Source: Lacinutrix jangbogonensis
GTDB taxonomy: Bacteria; Bacteroidota; Bacteroidia; Flavobacteriales; Flavobacteriaceae
Length of the DNA: 64,000 bases
NCBI RefSeq assembly: GCF_000797445.1
Contig: NZ_JSWF01000035.1
Location: 175,741 to 239,740, forward strand
Direction: 5' to 3'
Shown: in pieces, positions 53,802 to 62,091 of the stretch
How the letters are laid out: each line of letters begins with the position of its first letter
How positions within the stretch are numbered: the first letter of the stretch is position 1
Made by a program: the position numbers and the translations under genes
Notes under the pieces: generated by a model
Told to the model about the DNA's origin: nothing
Databases searched by the model: none
What the model saw: only the letters and a program-made list of their open reading frames with translations

Positions 53802-54530
53802 ATGCAAGCGCTAATAATTAAACCTACACTTCTATTTTTTGTGCTATTAATTCTTTCTTCTTGTAGCGGAAGTGATAGTAATGAAGAACCTATTACACCA
53901 CCTACAGAATTTCATAAAGCAAATGTATTTATGCAGAATTATTATACAGAGAACACATTGCTAAATTGGGGAATAGAGGAAATTGAATTAATTGATAATC
54001 AAAATTATGCCTATGGAAATAAAGTTGAGTTTGAATGGGAAACGACCAAGTATTCTGTGCTTTTTGATGTAACAGACTCTAACAATAGTCATTTAATTTC
54101 TTCTTCGCATACATTAAGCAACGGCAAGTTATATTACGCAAGTATGATTGGAAGTTCAGCTCATAAAACAATGGTTTTTTCAGAATTAGATGAAACCATT
54201 CCAGAAACAGGTAATGTAAGAGTTAAATATTTTAACGCAAACCAGAATATAGGTGCAATAGATATTTATATTGGAGGTGAAACTTCTGACAAGAAAGTTG
54301 TTTCTAATTTAAATTTCGGACAGTTAAGCTCGTATATTGAAGTTAATCATAATGATATTTCAAGTTTAGTTGTTGTGACTCCGGTAGGTATAGCTCCACA
54401 TTTAGATACCAATTTATTAAGATTAAGTGATAACACTTCTCACGGAAACAATTCGATACTAATTATTGCCTTAGCAACACTAACTAATGAAAATTCTTCA
54501 GAATTAAGTTATTTTGTAACGGAGCAATAG
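53802..54530 (+). CDS. Lipoprotein of unknown function
   Basis: 242 residues with a lipoprotein signal (LLFFVLLILSSCSGSDSNEE). A low-complexity linker (EEPITPPT) precedes a beta-rich domain. No family was recognised. It is divergent from the AraC-type sensor and may be its target. A terminator follows at 54543. Confidence 0.65.
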   Translation: MQALIIKPTLLFFVLLILSSCSGSDSNEEPITPPTEFHKANVFMQNYYTENTLLNWGIEEIELIDNQNYAYGNKVEFEWETTKYSVLFDVTDSNNSHLISSSHTLSNGKLYYASMIGSSAHKTMVFSELDETIPETGNVRVKYFNANQNIGAIDIYIGGETSDKKVVSNLNFGQLSSYIEVNHNDISSLVVVTPVGIAPHLDTNLLRLSDNTSHGNNSILIIALATLTNENSSELSYFVTEQ

Positions 54531-54542
54531 TTGATCTTATAA

Positions 54543-54573
54543 ACCTTGGATTGAATATGTCCAAGGCTTTTTT
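54543..54573 (+). terminator. Terminator after the lipoprotein gene
   Basis: Stem AACCTTGGA/TCCAAGG with a 9-nt loop, then six T. Confidence 0.7.
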
Positions 54574-54666
54574 AGAGTATAAATTCATTAATACCAATAG
54601 CAATATTTATACTAAGTCGTATCAAAAAAATAAATTTATTTAATTTAATATTTTAAAATATACTCT

Positions 54667-55365
54667 ATGAAAAAAATTACTTTATTTACTTTTTTTATTG
54701 GCTTAACCGCATTTGCTCAACAAATATCAGTTTCTAGTACTTCTAGTATTGTTATTGGTGCTGGGGCTTCGTTAAATGCATTTGGTTTGAAAATGAGTCC
54801 AAGTGTTGATTATGAAATTGCAGATAACGAAATTAATCTATCAAGCTCCCTGGTATATGTTTCTGGCGGAAAAGAATCGATTCTAAGAATCTATGAAATG
54901 GCGAACCCTTTAATAACCTATAGTGGTTCTTTAATTTTGAATTATGAAGATGCTGAAATAAACAGTGGAACCGAAATGCTCTTAAACTTAGAAATTGAAG
55001 ATAATAGTACATGGACAGCATTTGCTTCAACGGTGAATGACGTTCTAAATACTATAACTCTTGATGCCAATTTAAGTAATGTCACAATGGATAGAATAAC
55101 AGCTTCTGCTTCAGATGCAACTCTACAAATTGACGAATTTGACTTAGATAAATTTGCTATTTTCCCGAATCCTGCAACTTGAGAAATTAGAATCGCTAGT
55201 GACAAAGACTTACAATTTGAAATCTACAATCCGATGGGTCAGAAAATAAAGGAGTCCAATTCAAAAAACATTGATATATCTTCGTTTTCAAATGGAATTT
55301 ACTTGCTAAAAGTGATCGATATTGAATCGAGTAAATCCAACACATATAAAATTATTAAAAAATAA
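54667..55365 (+). pseudogene. T9SS-type secreted protein cut by a nonsense codon before its sorting domain
   Basis: An open frame from ATG 54667, with signal peptide MKKITLFTFFIGLTAFAQQ, runs to a TGA at 55180-55182. The same frame continues without shift: EIRIASDKDLQFEIYNPMGQ ... SSFSNGIYLLKVIDIES and ends at TAA 55363-55365. That tail is a type A sorting domain; the stop replaces what should be a Gly (NPAT-stop-EIRI for NPATGEIRI). As read, the product lacks its export tag. The body is of unknown function. A single G-to-T change would explain it. Confidence 0.8.
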
Positions 55366-55436
55366 CCAATGCCTTTGCGCTCAATTTTTAAGCGTTTCTG
55401 TCTCAATTTAGTTTCTAAAAATTTAAAACCATTATT

Positions 55437-56345
55437 ATGAAAAAAACGTACATCTTTATTACCCTAACCATTTTTGCAAGTACTGTATATGCTCAAGATA
55501 TTAAAAACACACTTGGTACTAATGGAAATTTTGAAGTAATAACCTCCAGCAATACTGAAACTCTAACGGTTACAGATGATAGCCAAGTCATTATTTCAGA
55601 TATAGATAATCCAACTCCTCAAGCAACTGTTATCTTAGATTTAAATTCAACTAAAAGCACACTTCAACTGCCTAGGATAAATCCAAGTATCTGGATAGGC
55701 TCGGATGTACATGGTCCTGGGAGAATTTTTTGGAATACAGGAGATGCCGGTGGTTTAGCAGTTTTTACAGGAACAGGGATTTTAGATTTCACCAGTATTT
55801 TAGATACAAGAAGTCCAATGAATTCTTTAAGTAATGTGCAAGGGAATGGGATAAATAACAACAGTTACTATATTGGTGCAGATGCGGGCCTTACTGCTGA
55901 TCCAAATGACAATAACAACGTAGCTTTTGGCGTTAATGCGTTAAAAAATTTAAATTCGGCTTTTAGCGCTAGCACTGAGTCTGAAGAAAATGTAGCAATA
56001 GGATTCGAGGCAGGTCTATATATTATAACAGGCATGGGAAACACGGCTATTGGAGCTCAAGCAGGTGTCCCACAGTTTGGTGGTGGTAGCTCGCTTAACT
56101 ACACTACAGCAATTGGATACAACGCTACTCCTGATGCCGATAATCAAATTAGATTGGGAAGAGACGTGGACCATGTGGTTATTCCTGGAGTATTAAAAGT
56201 ACAAGATGTTCTGAACCTAAAACCTAGGGCTACTGCTCCTTTAAATCCGGAAATAGGTGATATGTATTATAATAGTGGCACTAAGAGATTAATGATTTTT
56301 GGAGGAGGCACCACAGCTGTTTGGAAAACCATACAATGGCTGTAA
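55437..56345 (+). CDS. Secreted protein with head-repeat (YadA/tail-fibre-like) segment
   Basis: 302 residues with a signal peptide (ends TVYAQ). The middle part repeats NVAFGVNAL, NVAIGFEAG, NTAIGAQAG and TAIGYNAT, the hallmark of trimeric-adhesin head or tail-fibre repeats. The C-terminus has ATAPLNPEIGDMYYNSGTKRL, seen in many Bacteroidota surface proteins. It probably forms a surface or appendage component. It follows the truncated T9SS gene. Confidence 0.65.
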   Translation: MKKTYIFITLTIFASTVYAQDIKNTLGTNGNFEVITSSNTETLTVTDDSQVIISDIDNPTPQATVILDLNSTKSTLQLPRINPSIWIGSDVHGPGRIFWNTGDAGGLAVFTGTGILDFTSILDTRSPMNSLSNVQGNGINNNSYYIGADAGLTADPNDNNNVAFGVNALKNLNSAFSASTESEENVAIGFEAGLYIITGMGNTAIGAQAGVPQFGGGSSLNYTTAIGYNATPDADNQIRLGRDVDHVVIPGVLKVQDVLNLKPRATAPLNPEIGDMYYNSGTKRLMIFGGGTTAVWKTIQWL

Positions 56346-56397
56346 TAGTTTAAGACTCCATTGTCATACTTTAAGTACTATAATTCTTAATAATATT

Positions 56398-56428
56398 AAA
56401 ACCTCAACCACTTGGTTGAGGTTTTTTT
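56398..56428 (+). terminator. Terminator after the head-repeat protein gene
   Basis: Stem AAACCTCAACC/GGTTGAGGTTT followed by T8. Downstream DNA to 58611 carries no intact gene. Confidence 0.8.
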
Positions 56429-56430
56429 TG

Positions 56431-57085
56431 TTGAAGTTGGTTTATTAATATATTAGTGTTTTATTTATTCCCTACTCAACAACGAACAACTAAAGTCAAA
56501 ACAGTCTTGCTAAAACGGGAAATTTCTCTGTTGATATTTCTGTGGCTTATTCCATAATTTGTTTTGTGCCGTACTTGCCGTGATTTGGAGAAAAAATAAA
56601 AACAGGAACCGTTAAAATTAGCTATTCTAAAAGTAACTGATAAAAAAAACTACCGTCAACATGTTATACAACAAATAGAAAACGACAAAACGCACATCTG
56701 GAATGTGCTGAGATAAAAACCAACTCTTGTTATAATAAAACCCTAATCAGACTTCAAAAACTAAAGTTTCGCCGCCTTAATCTCAAAAATTATAGGATAC
56801 TACCTCTCTTATGAAACATAATTACGCGAATTGGTTTCTACTAATTAGCTTAACATTTAGGCGTTTCTATACCTAGATTAAAACATTTTAAGCAAAAATG
56901 ACTTAAGCATTAAGTTAAAGCAGAGGTTTCAGCTAAAAACCTGGATAGGATATGTACTTGACTTTGTAGAAAAAATCAATACCTTTCGATTAACCCATGA
57001 TAAGCTTCTTTGAAACGGAACTATATCTTAGTCATTGTGTAAAATTATATCTAATGAATAAAGCTACACGAAATTCTATCTAATA
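56431..57085. other. Decayed sequence with a coding-like fragment
   Basis: About 650 bp without an intact gene. Around 56576-56720 the plus strand reads as protein-like text, GEKIKTGTVKISYSKSN and then YRQHVIQQIENDKTHIWNV, broken by stops. The source family was not recognised. The rest shows no structure I can support. Confidence 0.45.
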
Positions 57086-57086
57086 C

Positions 57087-58320
57087 TTTCCTTTTTTTTA
57101 TTGACAATAACATTACAAAGTCAGCAAAAAAAATCCTATTACAGAATACAAATACTACATTGAAAATGAAACTGTAATTGGTGAGCATAAATTAACTGCT
57201 CATGCTTCATTTACATCCTTCTCCACTATTGAAGAATGGAAAACGAATACCTCTAAATATCACAAATCATTAAACGGCATATGGAAATTTAATTGGGTAA
57301 GAAACCATAAAGATCGTCCGACCTCTTTTATGAACCCTGAGTTTAATACTTCAAAATAGGATGACATTAAAGCGCCTTCAAACTGAGAGGTTGAAGGATA
57401 TGGAGTGCCAATTTATTCAAATCATCAATATGAATTTTCAGACTATAAAGCACCTGCAGCCGATGACATGGAGTTAATTAATAAAATCTATCCTAAAAAT
57501 CATGGCGATGTACCAGACAATTACAATCCCGTTGGTTACTACGTAAAAGCGTTTACTCTAGATAAAGGTTGGAAAAACAAACAAAGCTTCTAGCATATTG
57601 GAGCTATGAAATCTAGTGGTTTTGTATGGGTAAACGGTCAATACATTGAGTATTCACAAGGAAGTAAATTGCCCGCTGAATTTAACATTACCAAAGCACT
57701 TAAAACAGGAAAGAACACTATTGCGCTTCAAATTTTTCGTTGGACTGACGGTGCATATTTAGAGTGTCAATATTTTTGGAGAATTAGCAGCATTGAGCGC
57801 AATGTTTTTATTTACGCACAACCAAAAACAAGAATTAAAGATTTCGAAGTGGTATAAACATTAGATAAAACTTACGAAAAAGGCATTTTAGAATTAGATA
57901 TAGCCCTAGAAAATCATCAGTCTAAAAACAAAAACATAACTGTTTCTTACCAACTTTATGATGGAGCAACTATTTTATTGGAAGATAAAACAGCACTATT
58001 AATCGATAGTCATTCAAATAGTTCTGTGTCCTTTAAAAAGGAAATAGAAAACATAAAACAATGGAGCGCAGAGCATCCTAACTTACACACCCTATTAACT
58101 ACTATAAAAAACAAGAAAGGTGTGATATAAGAAGTTATTTCAATAGACATTGGATTTAGAAGTATAAAAATTAAAAACGGATTGCTATTAGTAAATGGTC
58201 AAAAAATGACGTTAAAATAATTAAAAACGTAATAATCAGACGCATAATATGAATATGTAATGTATAAAGACTTAATCTTGAAAGACATTCAATTATAACC
58301 ACATCGACATTATGATCGAA
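57087..58320 (+). pseudogene. GH2 beta-galactosidase (LacZ-like) relic, N-terminal third with about ten stop codons
   Basis: The conceptual text follows GH2 beta-galactosidases from the sugar-binding domain onward: SLNGIWKFNWVRNHKDRP, EVEGYGVPIYSNHQYEF, YYVKAFTLDKGW, FVWVNGQYIEYSQGSKLPAEF, RWTDGAYLECQYFWRISSIE, NGLLLVNGQK and YKDLILKDIQL. From 57132 to about 58295 all of this is in one frame, interrupted by in-frame stops at 57357, 57384, 57591, 57855, 58128, 58218, 58230, 58233, 58245 and 58296. Two stops replace the Trp codons of SKWDD and SNWEV. An A8 run at 57126 shifts the frame against the signal peptide, and the active-site half is missing. Confidence 0.85.
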
Positions 58321-58611
58321 TAAGATATATTTTATCTAGCAACTTTAGATAGTAAATTGATAGGTTTTAACTTAAAAATCACGTGTCGACGAAATACGCT
58401 TTTTAACGACTCACGCTTCTTTTATTAATTAAAAATGTAAGAAAAATAGACAAGTTGCAGATTATATCGATTAAAAACACGAATCTGAACGATTATAACC
58501 ATTTTATTATCCTTATAGTTCCAAAACGGCCTATATTCGAACAACAACAGCTCTTTTTTGAAGTAACTATATATGAAAATTACTAACACCAATCTTAATA
58601 CTTAAAACCCT
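58321..58611. other. Decayed spacer, partly shared with the spacer before the second ice-binding gene
   Basis: No gene. The stretch from 58319 (AATAAGATAT ... GGTTTTAACTTAAA) aligns with 61894 onward (AATAAGATAT ... GGTTTTCACCTTAAA), with many substitutions. The sequence AATCTTAATACT before the ATG at 58612 also matches 62230. Confidence 0.5.
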
Positions 58612-61350
58612 ATGATACACAAAACAAAATTCTTAAGGCACCAGCTTCTATTGATTTTTTATTTATTTGGTATTAATAGTGCTATTTCTCAAATTAACCT
58701 TGGATCCATTGAAAATTTCGCACTTTACACATCCAATGGAGCAGTTTCAAATACAGCGACTTCGCATATCACAGGTGATATTGGTGCAGATATAGGTGCA
58801 ATAAGTGGTTTTGTACCTCCTACTATTGTAAATGGGAGTGTTCATAATGCGAATGGTATTACTGCACAAGCAGATTTGGACCTCGAAGCAATTGTTATTC
58901 AAATCAACAACACAATAACGACAGCTGCTCATGCCCCTGTTTTCGGCAGTGAAACACTAAAGCCCGGTGTTTATTCGCAAGCAGCTGCATCATCTTTATT
59001 AGGAACTCTTACCCTAGATGCGGAAGGAGATCCAAATGCGCAATTTATCTTTAAAATAGGAGGTGCATTTACAACAGCTGCTGGAGCGACCGTAATTTTG
59101 ATTAATTGCGCGTCACCAGATAATATATTTTGGCTGTCTGGCGGTGCAATTACTATGGCTGCTTCTACCAGTATAAGCGGTAATCTAATTAGTAATCCGG
59201 GAGCAATCGGTATAGGTTCAGGTGGCTCTATAAATGGTAAGATGCTTTCTACAACTGGTGCGATTTCTGTTTATGCATCCACAATAAATAATGGTCTCTC
59301 TGGGATTGACTCAGTTACCCACCCAACATGTTCAATTTCAACGGGAAGTTTCCAAATTACAAACTTCGATGCGTCCACTACATATAACATCACACCAAGT
59401 GTGGTAAGCATTTCAGGAACAGGATTGGTAACCGCAAATCCAAATACTTATACTATGACATCCACAACAAATGCCGGTGGCTGTAGTTCTTATTCCTCTA
59501 CTTCGGCTACTGTGGTAATTAACCCAAAACCCACTATAAATTACTGGACAGGCGCAACAAGTTCAGATTGGAATAATGCAGAAAACTGGACCTGCGCAGT
59601 TCCTAGTGATATAAATGATCTAATTAATATTATTCCTGTCGTAATAACAAGCTATCCAATAATTGCGTCTGAGCCAGACAATAGTGGACTTGCTAAAAAT
59701 CTTGAAATTCAAAGTGGAGCTTCATTAACTATAAACAACAATAGTTTACGTCTTACCACTATTTTAACACTAAACGGTAAAATTTACTTAGAAGGAGAAT
59801 CTCAATTATTGCAAGATACCGGAAGTGTTTTTGAGGGGTCAAGTATCGGCTCTATAGAAATTGACCAGCAAGGAACTGGTAATAGTTTTAGATACAATTA
59901 TTGGAGTTCACCCGTGAATTCAGGTGGAACCAATTTTACCATTGGAGATGTTATAAGAGACGGCACAGACCCAAATAATAGTATAGAAATTGATTTTGAC
60001 CCTAATGCTACGTATGCTGATGGAGCACCAAGTTCTCCCATTAAACTAAGCACCAATTGGATGTACAAACTAGAAGATTCTGGTTTAGGTTATAGTGCGT
60101 GGGAGAGTATAGGCAATACTGCAGATGTAAAAATAGGACAAGGCTGTTCCATGAAGGGCTCCAACACCGGCGAAGATGAACAAAACTACACCTTTGTGGG
60201 CCTACCAAATAATGGAATTATTGAACTTACGGTAGGCTCTGATAATGATCACTTGGTTGGTAATCCGTATCCCTCAGCTATAGATGCTGATAAATTTATT
60301 GATGACAATGGCTTATTTTCAGGTACAGCTTCCATAACTGGAACTCTATATTTTTGGGAACATTATGCAGGCGACAACCATATTTTTGCAGATTATCCAG
60401 CAGGTTATGCAACCTATACTAAAAGCGGAGGTGTTGCAGCTGCTTCTGAGTGGAGTGCTGCAGATTTAAACAATGCAGAGTCAACAACCAAGGGAGCACC
60501 AAAAAAATATATTCCTGTTGGTCAAGGCTTTTTTGTAGTAGGCGATGCAGATGGCGGACAAATTCAATTTAACAATAGTCAGCGCAGTTTTGTAAAGGAA
60601 GCGCCTGAGAATTCTGTATTCATGAGAGCCCATAATTCAGAATCAACAACTGTGAATAATTCGGAAAATGATTTTAGAACAAAATTTAGAATTGGTTTTG
60701 ACGCCCCTAACATTAGTCATCGTCAAGTTTTGCTTACTCTTGATCAAACTACATCTGATGCTGTTGATTGGGGATATGATGCCGAAATGTACGAGGTTTT
60801 TGATGACGATATGTATTGGGTTATAAACGATAAAAAATATGTGATTCAAGCTACTAATGAGTTTGGTTTCGATAAAGAAATTCCCATAGGAATTCGAACA
60901 ATGGGAGGTGGACTTATACGAATTAAAGTAGATGAGCTAGAACATGCAGAAAACTACAACTCACTTTATATTAAAGACAGTCTAACAGGTGAAATACATG
61001 ATATTACAAACCAATATTTTGAAATTAATCTAGATGCAGGTGAGTATCAAAATAGATTTTTTCTTGTACTCCAGCCAGCTACATTAACTATAGAGGAGAC
61101 CACTTTATTTGACGGAGTTCACATTTATATGAATAATTCAATTTCCGAATTACAATTGAAGAGTATTGAAACTACAGATATAAGGAGTGTTAGTTTGTAT
61201 AACAGTTTTGGACAACAGGTAAATACATGGGGTATACAAAAAAGCAAGACATCTATCTCGTTACCAATACATGTGGCTGCGGGAATTTATATTGTAATCG
61301 TCAAGACTACAACTGGAAACGTAAACAAAAAAATAATTATTACTAACTGA
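58612..61350 (+). CDS. DUF3494 ice-binding-like protein with T9SS type A sorting domain (copy 1)
   Basis: 912 residues. The signal peptide ends SAISQ. Residues about 27-235 are a DUF3494 ice-binding-like beta-solenoid: LGSIENFALYTSNGAVSNTA, GVYSQAAASSLLGTLTLDAE, FIFKIGGAFTTAAGATVILI and WLSGGAITMAASTSISGNLI. An Ig-like linker and a long C-terminal region (WTGATSSDWNNAENWTC onward) follow, and the protein ends in a type A sorting domain (AAGIYIVIVKTTTGNVNKKI). DUF3494 members bind ice and limit its growth; activity here is not proven by sequence. It should be exported through T9SS. The segment 59618-60359 is repeated in copy 2. Confidence 0.88.
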   Translation: MIHKTKFLRHQLLLIFYLFGINSAISQINLGSIENFALYTSNGAVSNTATSHITGDIGADIGAISGFVPPTIVNGSVHNANGITAQADLDLEAIVIQINNTITTAAHAPVFGSETLKPGVYSQAAASSLLGTLTLDAEGDPNAQFIFKIGGAFTTAAGATVILINCASPDNIFWLSGGAITMAASTSISGNLISNPGAIGIGSGGSINGKMLSTTGAISVYASTINNGLSGIDSVTHPTCSISTGSFQITNFDASTTYNITPSVVSISGTGLVTANPNTYTMTSTTNAGGCSSYSSTSATVVINPKPTINYWTGATSSDWNNAENWTCAVPSDINDLINIIPVVITSYPIIASEPDNSGLAKNLEIQSGASLTINNNSLRLTTILTLNGKIYLEGESQLLQDTGSVFEGSSIGSIEIDQQGTGNSFRYNYWSSPVNSGGTNFTIGDVIRDGTDPNNSIEIDFDPNATYADGAPSSPIKLSTNWMYKLEDSGLGYSAWESIGNTADVKIGQGCSMKGSNTGEDEQNYTFVGLPNNGIIELTVGSDNDHLVGNPYPSAIDADKFIDDNGLFSGTASITGTLYFWEHYAGDNHIFADYPAGYATYTKSGGVAAASEWSAADLNNAESTTKGAPKKYIPVGQGFFVVGDADGGQIQFNNSQRSFVKEAPENSVFMRAHNSESTTVNNSENDFRTKFRIGFDAPNISHRQVLLTLDQTTSDAVDWGYDAEMYEVFDDDMYWVINDKKYVIQATNEFGFDKEIPIGIRTMGGGLIRIKVDELEHAENYNSLYIKDSLTGEIHDITNQYFEINLDAGEYQNRFFLVLQPATLTIEETTLFDGVHIYMNNSISELQLKSIETTDIRSVSLYNSFGQQVNTWGIQKSKTSISLPIHVAAGIYIVIVKTTTGNVNKKIIITN
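59541..60367 (+). repeat. Direct repeat shared with 63174-64000
   Basis: An 827-bp coding block that recurs 3633 bp downstream. The first ~75 bp differ at four positions; from about 59618 I see no difference up to about 60359, where GAA becomes GAT in copy 2. Flanking N-terminal coding DNA is much less similar. Confidence 0.9.
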
Positions 61351-62091
61351 TGTTTTTTGCAATTATAACTATATAATCTATGTTTTAACGGACAGTCTTA
61401 AAATAACCACACTAATAATTATAGGGTTTATTAAGTCATTCCTATTTTGATACATAGAAGCTCGTGAACCTAGAATTTAGTATGACTAACGCCTAAACTC
61501 ATTCTTCGGTTTCATTAACGAAACGTTTCGTATATTTTTTTCAAGCAACTGATGTTTGCCTTTACGCTCTATCCTACTTTTATCTAAAACGAAGATTCGC
61601 AAAGACCTATAAAACAATAGAAATGAGCTGAGCAAAAATCAAATTACATACCACCGATCATTATAACACAGGTGGTGCGTTGGTGAAATTATAATGCTTA
61701 ATACTAATCATTCTATTTATAAAAAAATTGATAGCTATAATTCTATACTATGTAAAACATTTACTACTACTGAAGCTTCCCGACTCGATTGGTTAATAAA
61801 ATCAAACAGAACACCCAAGTTTTATGCAAGGTTTATAGTCAAAACACTACAGATTGTATTCTGGTAAGGACTCCTAAATCGATTTTATTACAAAATAAGA
61901 TATGTTTTAAATATAAACTTTAGTTGGAAGATTAGCAGGTTTTCACCTTAAATAAGAATTATATTAATAGTTACTAATTTTACATGCATGAAATTAATAT
62001 TAGAATGATGTCAAGCTGTTTTTTATTCAAAATGCGTGATTTCTCTATGATATACGAAATAACACGATTAAACGTATAATACTCCGACGAA
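61351..62091. other. Gene-free decayed spacer between the ice-binding genes
   Basis: About 740 bp with dense stops in all frames and no promoter or terminator I can support. Part of it (from 61894) is related to the spacer before copy 1. Confidence 0.5.

Noticed and set aside
57132..58295. Stop codons of the GH2 relic read as recoded sense codons
   Set aside because: All three stop codons occur, TGA, TAG and TAA, at unrelated positions (Trp and others), and neighbouring genes use all three as ordinary stops. The catalytic half of the enzyme is also missing.
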